DNA of 33,636 nucleotides from Dulcicalothrix desertica PCC 7102 (GCF_003991905.1 NZ_RSCL01000039.1:1-33636); one strand, 5' to 3'; positions 16,664-24,668 are shown, counted from the first letter of the stretch. Made by a program: numbers and translations. The notes: generated by a model not told the origin, from the letters alone.

Positions 16664-17554
16664 TTAAAAATTATGATTCGGTCGTAAATAACATTTTCTA
16701 TCAATGATACATTCATGAACGAAAGCAAGGTGCCCAGATACTGTATATTCCCAAAATTTCTTAAGCAATTCGATATTTAACTTATCTTGTAAAGTTCTAT
16801 ATATCCTGACTTGAAATTTCTCTGATTCTTCATTACGTTTGCAAGCTATTGATAAATTATTCTCTTTGCACCACTGATTCAATTGGTCTTTATCATAGTA
16901 ATTTTGTTCGTAAATCATCCCATACTCATAGTAAACTTGTAAAAGTCTTTTACGGTGTAATATTTCTGCTGCTTCTTCTGCTTCTTCTCTGAAAATATGA
17001 GGTGATATCACTACAGGACGGTAATCTTCTTCCGTAATAGATTTTTCATTATACTTTAAAGCCGCAATGTAATGTGCATAGCCTTCTCCATCATCTAATT
17101 GGGGTTTATAAAGAAGGTTCTTTTCACTTCTTTCCTCATATTCATCATAATCTTCATCCTCGTCGTCAATGTCATCAATTGCATCTCTAACGTAATACCC
17201 GTCATCACCGTAGGAAAGCGATGAAAGATAAACGCAGTAAATTTTGTCACCTATATTTAAACGAATTCCTTTGGCTGTTTCTGATTCTGCTTGATTTAAC
17301 TCTTTCAAAATTTGGTAAGCTTTAACTCTAACTTGTAATGATGCGTCTTTTAGGGCTTTTACTAAAATATCTAATGCTTCATCACCATATATAGACGCAT
17401 TTGTTACAGCGTCGAGACGTACTTGTTCATTCCCGGTCGCAAAGCGTTGACGCAATCCTTCTATTCCACCTAAAACGGCGCCACTAACTGGTGGTGGTAC
17501 TTGTCCGCCTTTTACTGCATCGAATTTTCTTGGTTCTTCAGAGTTTTTTGGCAT
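16664..17554 (-). CDS. VLGG-motif/HEAT-like repeat protein, class A (copy 1)
   Basis: 296 residues from ATG 17554 (MPKNSEEPRKFD). The first motif is VKGG instead of VLGG; the second, GAVLGGIEGLRQR, is intact. A HEAT-like repeat follows, then the class A domain (KGIRLNIGDKIYCVYLSS) with an acidic insertion of about 20 residues (IDDIDDEDEDYDEYEE), WCK (NQWCKENNLSI), and LAFVHECIIDRKCYL near the end. First gene of the minus-strand block; 70 nt separate it from copy 2. Function unknown. Confidence 0.75.
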   Translation of the reverse strand: MPKNSEEPRKFDAVKGGQVPPPVSGAVLGGIEGLRQRFATGNEQVRLDAVTNASIYGDEALDILVKALKDASLQVRVKAYQILKELNQAESETAKGIRLNIGDKIYCVYLSSLSYGDDGYYVRDAIDDIDDEDEDYDEYEERSEKNLLYKPQLDDGEGYAHYIAALKYNEKSITEEDYRPVVISPHIFREEAEEAAEILHRKRLLQVYYEYGMIYEQNYYDKDQLNQWCKENNLSIACKRNEESEKFQVRIYRTLQDKLNIELLKKFWEYTVSGHLAFVHECIIDRKCYLRPNHNF

Positions 17555-17577
17555 AATACTTGAGTTGACAAAACTTT

Positions 17578-17597
17578 TCTATGTATATAGTTCCCAC
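17578..17597 (-). promoter_or_regulatory. Conserved upstream block GTGGGAACTATATA
   Basis: Minus-strand copy of the block also found at 14911-14930, starting about 24 nt before the ATG of class A copy 1. The TATATA core could supply a -10 element. The evidence is conservation only. Confidence 0.4.
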
Positions 17598-17599
17598 TT

Positions 17600-17945
17600 C
17601 AGAAGCAAAACATGCGTTCGTCACATTGATTTGCTGGTGCGATCAGGCTACAAGTTTTTTCACTACGCTTGATTTTTTCAATGGCGTCACACACCCTACG
17701 CTCAATTTTTCAATGGCGCCATATACCCTACGTTTTTATTTGTCGGTTGTGTAAGTCTTATAGAATCACAAAGAAGATACCTCTGTGGTGTACTCTGCGC
17801 CTAATAAGGTAAAAAATAATTTCACCACTGAGACACGGAGGGCACAGAGGGAAAAATAATATTTTAGTACTATTAAACTTCTGTAGAGAAAATATAACGA
17901 ATTATTTTAGATTTATATCCAATGTTCAATGTCCTTAGCGGATGG
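17600..17945. other. Repeat-rich intergenic region
   Basis: No gene seen. It contains two direct copies of a TTTTTCAATGGCG(T/C)CA...ACCCTACG motif (about 17668-17733) and a CCACTGAGACACGGAGG motif with CACAGAGG (about 17823-17850). Both are of the dispersed type common in cyanobacteria. Confidence 0.5.
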
Positions 17946-17987
17946 TGAGTGTTAGGATGTTGTTGCTGCTCGATTTTCAAGCTGTGG

Positions 17988-18452
17988 ATGAGTAAACAAT
18001 TAGATAAAGCGCTGTCCTTAGAGGTCGCTAAGAATATAAAGAGTAAGTCGAAGAAGCCGTTCGATAATGCTTATAAGGCAGCATTAGCGACGGAGGGAGC
18101 GATTTACGTACAAGGATTTTTGGTTTTTGCGGGACAACCATATCGCCCCATTGAACATGCGTGGATTGAAGTGGGAGATACTATTATTGACCCAAATCTA
18201 CAGCATCTCAATAAATCTGCTGAGAGCTTATTGTATTTTGCAGCACAGCGAATTACGGTAGAGAATTTAAAGGAAATTCTTGAAGAGTCGCAGGAAGACT
18301 ACCCTGAAGATGACCCTTTACCCATATATGGGAATGCACCGTATGAGTATTATGGTGATGTGATGTTGGGTGATAAGCCTTACCTTGATGCTTACAAAGC
18401 TGCTGAAGATAAGTGTAAGGAAATTAACAAACCCATCGTTGATAGTAATTAA
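17988..18452 (+). CDS. Conserved hypothetical protein
   Basis: 154 residues from ATG 17988 (MSKQLDKALSLEVA); the upstream extension (Cys-rich) is unlikely. The segment AIYVQGFLVFAG...PIEHAWIEVGDTIIDPNL resembles the catalytic-like H...D pattern seen in small cysteine-protease-fold or transglutaminase-like hypotheticals ('EHAWIE...IIDP'), but I cannot name a family with confidence. The C-terminal half is acidic (EESQEDYPEDDPLP). Single gene between repeat-rich gaps; no GGCGCC inside. Confidence 0.6.
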   Translation: MSKQLDKALSLEVAKNIKSKSKKPFDNAYKAALATEGAIYVQGFLVFAGQPYRPIEHAWIEVGDTIIDPNLQHLNKSAESLLYFAAQRITVENLKEILEESQEDYPEDDPLPIYGNAPYEYYGDVMLGDKPYLDAYKAAEDKCKEINKPIVDSN

Positions 18453-18468
18453 TAATACATGGCGATAT

Positions 18469-18498
18469 TTGTAGAGACGCGATTAATCGCGTCTCTAC
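18469..18498. repeat. 30-bp perfect palindrome (TGTAGAGACGCGATT arm)
   Basis: Second copy of the TGTAGAGACGCG palindrome family (the other is at 12926-12955), here centred on AATT within GATTAATC. It separates the convergent hypothetical and DUF3574 genes and may function as a bidirectional terminator. Confidence 0.85.
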
Positions 18499-18518
18499 AT
18501 TGTTATTACACAACCCCA

Positions 18519-18944
18519 TCAAAAAGACACCTTAACATTACTAGTAACTCTCAACACAGCTTCTTGGTGGAATGTTTGTTTGTAGTTCGATATCGTATCT
18601 TTAACCATTTTATTTTTAGTCGAATTTTCCTCGTAAATCAAAATAATCAGCTTACTTTTTTCTTTTACCAGTACTCCAGAACTACTTAAATACTGACCAT
18701 TAGCATCCACAACAGTTAACCCATCCTTAAACCGTGGTGTAATAACGCGGTTGAGAAACTGTTGCCATTCAACCTCAGAGATTGTTTTGCCTCCTGGTTT
18801 AGATAAGCCAAAGTACAATTCCTCTTTTATAAGAGTCTTATCAGATGACTCCGCGCGTGTCATTAGGTTAGTGCAAGCAGAACTAGAAAGCATTAAACCT
18901 GCAAGAGTTAAGCTTTTTAAGCTGTTTTTGAAATTTAATAACAT
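18519..18944 (-). CDS. DUF3574 family putative lipoprotein
   Basis: 141 residues. The N-terminus is a signal sequence (SLKSLTLAGLMLSSSACTN) with a Cys at residue 24 in a lipobox-like context (SSAC, not the classical L-x-G-C). The body (ELYFGLSKPGG...SEVEWQQFLNRVITPRFKDGLTV, then ILIYEEN...YKQTFHQEAVLRV) matches the DUF3574 family as I remember it. That family is of unknown function and is predicted periplasmic or outer-membrane associated. Single gene, divergent from the TPR-like protein. Confidence 0.8.
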   Translation of the reverse strand: MLLNFKNSLKSLTLAGLMLSSSACTNLMTRAESSDKTLIKEELYFGLSKPGGKTISEVEWQQFLNRVITPRFKDGLTVVDANGQYLSSSGVLVKEKSKLIILIYEENSTKNKMVKDTISNYKQTFHQEAVLRVTSNVKVSF

Positions 18945-19065
18945 TGTGTTTACCGTAGGTTGATATAAAGAGGGTTCTTCTCTACTAAACGGTTAATTAT
19001 CCTTGTTTAAGCAATTTGCCCAGTAGGTTATAACAGTAGGTAGTTAACGGTATCAATTAAAACAA

Positions 19066-20358
19066 GTGAAATTAAAATCAATCTTATTCACATTGACCAT
19101 ATTGTGTCTCGGAGTCAGCGCCATTCCTATTGAGACAAAGGTTACACATGCAAATAATAATCAGTCTCAAAGCGCGCAGCTTAAGTTAAAAGGTATCCCG
19201 CTTAGTTGTTATATAAGTGTTGGTGAACCTGCTACAGGAGAAGGGCCAATTATTTTAGGACAAGAAGCTATATCACAATATTGGGCTTCGGTGTCACTAA
19301 AATATGCAGACGCAGGAAAGTTTGACCAAGCTATTCAGTTAGTCAAACGGATGCAACACGATTTAATACCACAGCAAACCAAAGTAGCAATAGCGGCAAA
19401 ATTAGCAGAGAAAAAGCAATATAACCGAGCTATTCAACTTGTTCAAAGTATAAATAATGAAACAGGAAGTACGGAGAAAGCACGAGGATTAGCAATAATT
19501 GGGCGCCAGTATGCCAAAGCAGGAAATAAACAACAAGCAGACCGCTTATTTTCGCAAGCTTTAAAGTATGCACGTTCGTTTGCACCCGAATTGCAAAATT
19601 ATCCATTGGCATATATTGCAATTGAGTATGCAGCAGCAAATCGTTTTACAGAAGCGTTGCAACTAGCAAACCGCATTAAAGATGAGGATAGCAAAGCAAC
19701 GGCATTATCGGGAATTGCAATTGAATATGCCAAGCTTGGTAACTTTAATAAAGGTATTCAGCTAGCGCAAACAATTACAGGGGAGTATGAACGAAGCAAA
19801 GCACTAGAGTCTATAGCATCACAGGCAACTATAAGCCAACTTCCTCAACTACAAAAACTTGCCCTTGCAATAAAAGACGATGCTTACAAGGCGCCTGCCT
19901 TAGCTGCCATTGCGAAAAGGTATATTAACTTAGGACAAATTGAACCAGCTTTGAACCTAGAAAAAACAATCGTCACAACTGACCCAGGTGGCTCTGCTTA
20001 TTATGAATTACCAGGCGCCTACGCTAGCAAACAAAGATTTGACAATGCAATTAAACTCGTTAACCAAATGCAAGGTAATGAGTGGCAAGATATCGCGCGC
20101 GCAAGTGTTATTTTAGAATACGCACGTAACAAGCAGTACGATAAAGCACAAAACCTAATTAATCCCATCACATCTCAAGCTTCTAAAAACAAAGCCATTC
20201 AAGCACTAGCACAAGGATACGCAGAAGCAGGACAGTATCAACGTGCTGCTGAAGTACTCAAAACAGTTCAACCAGGAAATGAAATAGAGGCGCCTGCCAA
20301 TCGCCAACATGACATATCCTTAGTTGAATGTGCCGCAAAAACAGCAGCAATAAAATAA
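19066..20358 (+). CDS. Exported TPR-like repeat protein
   Basis: 430 residues from GTG 19066. A signal peptide (KSILFTLTILCLGVSAIP) leads into about ten repeats of roughly 33-36 residues of helical TPR-like type (e.g. AISQYWASVSLKYADAGKFD, ARGLAIIGRQYAKAGNKQQA, ATALSGIAIEYAKLGNFNKG, KAIQALAQGYAEAGQYQRAA). Such proteins act as periplasmic scaffolds; partner unknown. It resembles the 'tetratricopeptide repeat' hypotheticals abundant in Nostocales. Rich in GGCGCC. Confidence 0.8.
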   Translation: MKLKSILFTLTILCLGVSAIPIETKVTHANNNQSQSAQLKLKGIPLSCYISVGEPATGEGPIILGQEAISQYWASVSLKYADAGKFDQAIQLVKRMQHDLIPQQTKVAIAAKLAEKKQYNRAIQLVQSINNETGSTEKARGLAIIGRQYAKAGNKQQADRLFSQALKYARSFAPELQNYPLAYIAIEYAAANRFTEALQLANRIKDEDSKATALSGIAIEYAKLGNFNKGIQLAQTITGEYERSKALESIASQATISQLPQLQKLALAIKDDAYKAPALAAIAKRYINLGQIEPALNLEKTIVTTDPGGSAYYELPGAYASKQRFDNAIKLVNQMQGNEWQDIARASVILEYARNKQYDKAQNLINPITSQASKNKAIQALAQGYAEAGQYQRAAEVLKTVQPGNEIEAPANRQHDISLVECAAKTAAIK

Positions 20359-20363
20359 TTAGT

Positions 20364-20479
20364 TTCTTGTGGAGCAGGCATCCCTGCCTGCCTCCTATAT
20401 ACTCTTGTTATAAAATAGGCACCTCTCCTATCTTGTTTTGATATATTAAGGACAGGCGAGGACGCCCGTTCCACAAGAG
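20364..20479. repeat. Long imperfect inverted repeat
   Basis: CTTGTGGAGCAGGCATCCCT near the left end is inversely repeated as GGACGCCCGTTCCACAAG near the right end, with a local GCAGGCATCCCTGCCTGC hairpin in the left arm. Related single copies lie at 29647-29675 and 31024-31054. It follows the TPR-like gene and looks like a decayed mobile palindrome. The rest of the gap to 20784 holds one GGCGCC (about 20500) and no gene. Confidence 0.6.
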
Positions 20480-20784
20480 AGTCACAAGACATTTTTATAG
20501 GCGCCTTTTAGAGACAATACAACTCAATAGTTTTGATATTTCTTTTAGAGTTAATTCTTAGTTAGAACAGTGAATACTGTGTCTAGGTGCATACAGCTTA
20601 AGTTTGGGTGCATTCGTTGCGTTTTATAAATATAGTGTTTTACATACATTCGCGGTTCAGTTAAGAATAATACAGAGGATGAGATTCATAACTATCGCCA
20701 CTCAGAAAATTACACCTAAATTTTAAGTCGATTCCTACTAGAACAATTAAAATAATAGAAATGCTTATGTTTCGGTAAAACCTT

Positions 20785-21030
20785 ATGAGCGTTATCATTC
20801 CTGACGAAATCTTACATGCCACCCAAATGACTGATTCGGAAATGAAAATAGAAATTGGCATCATGCTTTATCAGCAAGGTAAAATTAGCAGTGGCAAAGT
20901 TAGGGCATGGACAGGGTTGACTGTAATTAAATTTCAGCACGAATTAGCCAAACGTGGGCTATGCCTAAATTACGATGTTGAAGACTTTCAATCTGACCTG
21001 AAAACCTTACAATCAATGGGACTGCTATGA
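20785..21030 (+). CDS. UPF0175 family antitoxin-like protein
   Basis: 81 residues. Start SVIIPDEILHATQMTDSEMK and end YDVEDFQSDLKTLQSMGLL are typical of UPF0175. That small HTH-like family is normally encoded just upstream of a DUF3368 PIN toxin and is thought to be its antitoxin. Here its TGA overlaps the ATG of a 13-codon stub (next entry), so the toxin partner is gone. Confidence 0.85.
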   Translation: MSVIIPDEILHATQMTDSEMKIEIGIMLYQQGKISSGKVRAWTGLTVIKFQHELAKRGLCLNYDVEDFQSDLKTLQSMGLL

Positions 21031-21068
21031 TTATTAGTGCCTTGTTTTTTCAGACATTTGTTAAATAA
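21027..21068 (+). pseudogene. Toxin stub downstream of UPF0175
   Basis: A 13-residue ORF (MIISALFFQTFVK) begins in the ATGA overlap where a DUF3368 PIN toxin (usually starting MII-SD-) is expected, then stops at 21066-21068. The convergent DUF5615 gene begins 3 nt later. It looks like the remnant of a deleted toxin gene. Confidence 0.45.
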
Positions 21069-21070
21069 GT

Positions 21071-21457
21071 TTACCTCCGATATTCTTGAACAATAAAAAT
21101 TTGCTGGCTAGATTTTGGCTGATTCTGTTTTTTAATCCTGATAAGGCGGTTAGAAAGGTTGGTATCCTCTTTAAGATATGCATCAAGAGTATTTACCTGT
21201 CCAACATAGTCTCTATCATCTTTGCAAATAATTATACCAGAGTGGTTAACATTGCTGCGGTGTAAACGAATGAAGTCGTCACGATTCAGGGTTATAACAA
21301 TACGATTTTGTTGGGTTGCAAAGATTAAAACCTCTTCATCTGGGATACGCTGATTTGCTTGTCCTGCGTCATAAGAAGTTAAAAGATTGTGCCCTTTTTG
21401 ACGAATAATTGTAACAATATCAAAAGGAAAGTTTTCGTTGGAGTAGAGGTTAGCCAT
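21071..21457 (-). CDS. DUF5615 PIN-like toxin
   Basis: 128 residues. The N-terminus ANLYSNENFPFDIV, then LRQKGHNLLTSYDAG-like (here IRQKGHNLLTSYDAGQAN), PDEEVLIFATQQNRIVITLNRDDF and HSGIIIC are characteristic of DUF5615 PIN-like proteins, the toxin half of DUF433/DUF5615 modules. Acidic residues in NENF, PDEE and NRDDF would form the metal site. Its ATG overlaps the TAA of the antitoxin gene upstream by one base (TAATG). Confidence 0.85.
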   Translation of the reverse strand: MANLYSNENFPFDIVTIIRQKGHNLLTSYDAGQANQRIPDEEVLIFATQQNRIVITLNRDDFIRLHRSNVNHSGIIICKDDRDYVGQVNTLDAYLKEDTNLSNRLIRIKKQNQPKSSQQIFIVQEYRR

Positions 21458-21774
21458 TAGATATCATCTTCTTGGTAGGAGGCTATAATGCTATTAATTT
21501 CATCTTGGTGACGATTATAATAAGCCCAGGCACTATTTAAATCTTCAAGTGTCAAGCCAGGGAAATTACGGAGCAGTTCTGTATTGTCAGCTCCTTGTTG
21601 ATGAAAGGATACTAATGTCCAAACGGGTATTCGAGTACTGCGAATACAGGCATGACCCCCGCAAACACCAGGAGTTTTCTGTATGGCGCCAAGTTTTTCT
21701 TGAAGAAGGGCAGTTTCTTCAGGACTGAGAGATTCTATAATTTGCAGAAGTGAGTCAACAAGTTTGGTATTCAT
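21457..21774 (-). CDS. DUF433 family antitoxin
   Basis: 105 residues. The DUF433 core is present: TPGVCGGHACIRSTRIPVWTLV, FPGLTLEDLNSAWAYYNRH. DUF433 is a short HTH protein paired with DUF5615. Stop and start overlap (TAATG) with the toxin gene, so the two are translationally coupled. About 28 bp covering its first codons are duplicated at 21950-21978. Confidence 0.88.
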   Translation of the reverse strand: MNTKLVDSLLQIIESLSPEETALLQEKLGAIQKTPGVCGGHACIRSTRIPVWTLVSFHQQGADNTELLRNFPGLTLEDLNSAWAYYNRHQDEINSIIASYQEDDI

Positions 21775-21862
21775 AAAACAAAAGTGGATAAAACATTACG
21801 GTGCCTACTCTACAAGCTAAACCATTCTATTATTTTGGATATATTAATTATAGAGTTATGTA

Positions 21863-21949
21863 ATGGTGAGTAGCCAAGAACCACAGTTTGAAATTAATTA
21901 TAGGGATAGTGCTTTGGAACCTGAGTACTATGATGCTCTACACGAATAA
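21863..21949 (+). pseudogene. Probable deletion relic of a class B (STM4015-like) gene
   Basis: A 28-residue ORF ending EYYDALHE, which resembles the class B tail RYCALYE. It is preceded by AATTATAGAGTTATGTAATG, matching the leader of the intact class B genes (AATTATAGAGTGGTGTAGTG at 23451). So upstream leader and C-terminal tail remain while the body is gone. No VLGG motif is left, so the identification is tentative. Confidence 0.35.
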
Positions 21950-21978
21950 CAAGTGAGTCAACAAGTTTGGTGTTCATA
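21950..21978. repeat. Duplicated 5' end of the DUF433 gene
   Basis: AAGTGAGTCAACAAGTTTGG plus T(A/G)TTCAT occurs both here and at about 21747-21775, where it encodes the first residues of the DUF433 antitoxin. This shows that a segment of the antitoxin plus intergenic DNA was duplicated before the class B genes. The gap 21979-22188 otherwise holds only the class B leader. Confidence 0.65.
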
Positions 21979-22131
21979 GAAATTACGGCACCTAATGTAT
22001 AAGCTAGGTCAACAGCAACAAAAACTTTAACTAAAATTTATAATGCTTTTGTACTGAAAAGAGTAATATACACTTGTGGGGATTTTTATGCGCCTGACGG
22101 AAAATATTCCATAGCAACCTTGTATCACCTT

Positions 22132-22188
22132 TATAATCTTCCAATTTATGGGCATCTTAACTATAGAGTTGTGTAGTGGTAAGTAGCA
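22132..22188 (+). promoter_or_regulatory. Conserved class B leader, copy 1
   Basis: TTTATAATCTTCCA(A/G)TTTATGG, then GCATCTTAA(C/T)TATAGAGT, then GTGTAGTGGTAAGTA, is nearly identical before both tandem class B genes (here and 23424-23480). It contains TATAAT (22132-22137), a candidate -10. In copy 2 a TTGTTT lies exactly 17 nt upstream of it, a weak -35 match. There is no good Shine-Dalgarno. Confidence 0.4.
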
Positions 22189-23391
22189 ATGGCAGACAAT
22201 CAACCTAGAGATTTTGATGTAGTACTTGGAGGAGAGGCACCACCTCCAGTTGCAGGTGTTGTGCTAGGAGGATTTGAGGGCGTAAAAAACCGACTTGGAA
22301 GTTCAAATGTAGATGTACGGGTTGCGGCACTATCTGATGCATTGAATTATGGAGAAGCTGGTTTGGATTTGTTAATTGGAGCATTATATAATGATTCTTC
22401 ACAACAGCTAAAACATCTTGTTGGACGGTTGTTAAAGCAGAAAGGTGGTACTAAAGCTAGGCAAGCTCTACTTAATTACGACCCTTGGTTATTTTTTACT
22501 AAATTGGAAGATTGGAAAATAGAGAATTTTAACCCTCAAATTGGTATCATCAACCCAACTGGTACTGCTTATACTGTTAATTTTGAGCATTTGAAGCTGT
22601 TGTTACAAAATTCGCATGTTGAAAAAGTCGAGGCATTAGTTTGTCAAATACATGGATTTTACAATAATTATGATGTTGAATTTTACAAATTTGTAAATCT
22701 AATTTATGATAACCGCGATAAGCTACATAATCTTAAAGCTCTGTTTATTGGAGATGCACTAGCCCATCCTTTCATGAGTTCTTTTTTAGAATTAGGTGAT
22801 ATTACTCCAATATTAAAAGCTTTCCCTAAATTAGAAGTGTTACAGTTTCGTGGCGGTTGGGGTTTGTCTACTAGACAGCTTCGACATGAGAATTTAAAAA
22901 CTTTAGTTGTAGAAACAGGTTTAATGTTTGTTGACAGTGATACAGTCGAGCAAATATGTAAACTGGACTTGCCAGCACTAGAATATCTTGAGCTTTGGCT
23001 TGGTGGTTGCCATCATAAATCTAATGAAGACATCAGTACTAAATATTTATTGCCTATTCTTGCAGGCAAGGTCTTTCCCAATCTGAGTTACTTAGGTTTG
23101 CGTAGTAGTGACTACTCAGACAACATTGCCCAGTGTTTGGCAGAGTTGCCAACAGTTATTACCCGTCTTGCAGTACTTGATTTATCGATGGGAACTTTAA
23201 CCGATAATGGTGTAGAAGCTTTGTTGAATTTTGCTCCTATTAATCAACTTCATACACTGGATGTTTCTATGAATAATTTATCCATAAGCATGATTGAAAA
23301 ATTATCTCAGCTTAATTGTAAAGTAATTGCAGAACCGCAGCAGGATGAAGAAGCAGAGTCTGGCTCTCGTTACTGTGCCCTTTATGAATAA
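22189..23391 (+). CDS. STM4015-like LRR protein with VLGG/HEAT N-terminus (class B, copy 1)
   Basis: 400 residues. Residues ~1-37 have twin motifs FDVVLGGEAPPP and GVVLGGFEGVKNR. A HEAT-like repeat (~38-85) and a linker (YDPWLFFTKLEDWK) come next. From ~150 an STM4015-type ribonuclease-inhibitor-like LRR follows (VEALVC, LKALFIGD, FPKLEVLQFRGG, HENLKTLVVE, DLPALEYLELWLGG, LSYLGLRSS, LAVLDLSMGTLTDNGVEALL, LHTLDVSMN), ending GSRYCALYE. STM4015 is an uncharacterised family encoded with STM4011 and STM4014. The protein is likely cytosolic; LRRs suggest protein binding. It begins the plus-strand island. Confidence 0.85.
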   Translation: MADNQPRDFDVVLGGEAPPPVAGVVLGGFEGVKNRLGSSNVDVRVAALSDALNYGEAGLDLLIGALYNDSSQQLKHLVGRLLKQKGGTKARQALLNYDPWLFFTKLEDWKIENFNPQIGIINPTGTAYTVNFEHLKLLLQNSHVEKVEALVCQIHGFYNNYDVEFYKFVNLIYDNRDKLHNLKALFIGDALAHPFMSSFLELGDITPILKAFPKLEVLQFRGGWGLSTRQLRHENLKTLVVETGLMFVDSDTVEQICKLDLPALEYLELWLGGCHHKSNEDISTKYLLPILAGKVFPNLSYLGLRSSDYSDNIAQCLAELPTVITRLAVLDLSMGTLTDNGVEALLNFAPINQLHTLDVSMNNLSISMIEKLSQLNCKVIAEPQQDEEAESGSRYCALYE

Positions 23392-23480
23392 ATTCTAAAA
23401 TTGTTTGTCTTCTTTGTTTCTTTTATAATCTTCCAGTTTATGGGCATCTTAATTATAGAGTGGTGTAGTGGTAAGTAACA

Positions 23481-24668
23481 ATGGCAGACAATCAACCTAG
23501 AGATTTTGATGTGGTACTTGGAGGAGAAGCGGCGCCTCCAGTTACTGGTATGATATTAGGAGGGATAGAAGGTGTTAAAACTCGCTTAAGTAGTTCAAGT
23601 GTGGATGTGCGAGTTGCGGCTCTTAGTACTGCTTTAAATTATGGAGATGCTGGTTTAGATTTAATAATTGAAGCATTAGACGATTCCTCACCGGATGTAC
23701 AGAATTTTGCAGTCAAACTACTGAAAGAACAAGCGGGGATTGTAGGAAAACAAGTATTGTTAGAGTATAATCCTTGGTTGTTTTTTACTAAGTTGGAAAA
23801 TTGGAAGTTTAAAAACTTTAATTCTCAAACTAAGAGTTTCTCTGAAATAGGTATTGCTTATGAAGTTAACTTAGAACAATTAAAGTTGCTATTACAACAT
23901 CCCCAGGCAAATCAAATAGAAGCTTTAGTATGTAACATATATCACAATGATTATCCTCGAAAAATTAGCAATGAATTTTATGAATTTGTAGACACTCTTT
24001 TTAATGCTAGCAAAATATTAACTAATCTAAAAGCTTTATTCCTTGGGGATATCCAAAAGCATAAAGAGAAAAAATCTGTCACAGGTTTGGGTGATATCAG
24101 TAGACTTTTAGAAGCTTATCCCAAATTAGAGGTGCTAAATATTAGCGGTTATTGTGAACACCTTGAGTGTCACGTCAAAGGTCATGAAAATTTGAAGACA
24201 TTTATTATTGAAACAGCAAATATAAGTGATTTGGCTATTAATCAGATTTGCTCATTAAATTTACCAGCTTTAGAGTACTTTGAACTCTGGATGGGTAGTA
24301 ATCATGAGTTAAGTGCTACTATAAAAAGTTTAAAGCCAGTTTTTTTCGGTGAGTCATTTCCAAATTTAAATTACTTGGGTTTGTGTAATAATATACATGC
24401 TGATGAAATTGCATCTGCAATACACCAATCTTCTTTTATGGCTGATTATCCTATTATCGATAATCTTGCAATACTGGATTTATCAAAGGGGCATTTAACT
24501 GATTATGGCTTGGAAACTTTGCTTGAATGCCCAGCTATCAGTTCTTTGTATTGTTTAAGAGTACGTAGTAATTATCTTTCTGAAGAATTAATTAAAAAGA
24601 TAGAAGACTTATCTTTAATAGATGGTCACTTCGACCCAGGCTCTCGCTACTGGGCACTATATGAATAA
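23481..24668 (+). CDS. STM4015-like LRR protein with VLGG/HEAT N-terminus (class B, copy 2)
   Basis: 395 residues, tandem paralogue of the preceding gene; the first ten residues and the whole leader are nearly identical. Motifs are FDVVLGGEAAPP, GMILGGIEGVKTR, a HEAT-like repeat, YNPWLFFTKLENWK, then LRR segments (IEALVC, LKALFLGD, YPKLEVLNISG, HENLKTFIIET, NLPALEYFELWMG, LNYLGLCN, LAILDLSKGHLTDYGLETLL) and the tail GSRYWALYE. Its last codons overlap the start of the ATP-grasp gene by 8 nt, so the two are translationally coupled and probably partner proteins. Confidence 0.87.
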   Translation: MADNQPRDFDVVLGGEAAPPVTGMILGGIEGVKTRLSSSSVDVRVAALSTALNYGDAGLDLIIEALDDSSPDVQNFAVKLLKEQAGIVGKQVLLEYNPWLFFTKLENWKFKNFNSQTKSFSEIGIAYEVNLEQLKLLLQHPQANQIEALVCNIYHNDYPRKISNEFYEFVDTLFNASKILTNLKALFLGDIQKHKEKKSVTGLGDISRLLEAYPKLEVLNISGYCEHLECHVKGHENLKTFIIETANISDLAINQICSLNLPALEYFELWMGSNHELSATIKSLKPVFFGESFPNLNYLGLCNNIHADEIASAIHQSSFMADYPIIDNLAILDLSKGHLTDYGLETLLECPAISSLYCLRVRSNYLSEELIKKIEDLSLIDGHFDPGSRYWALYE

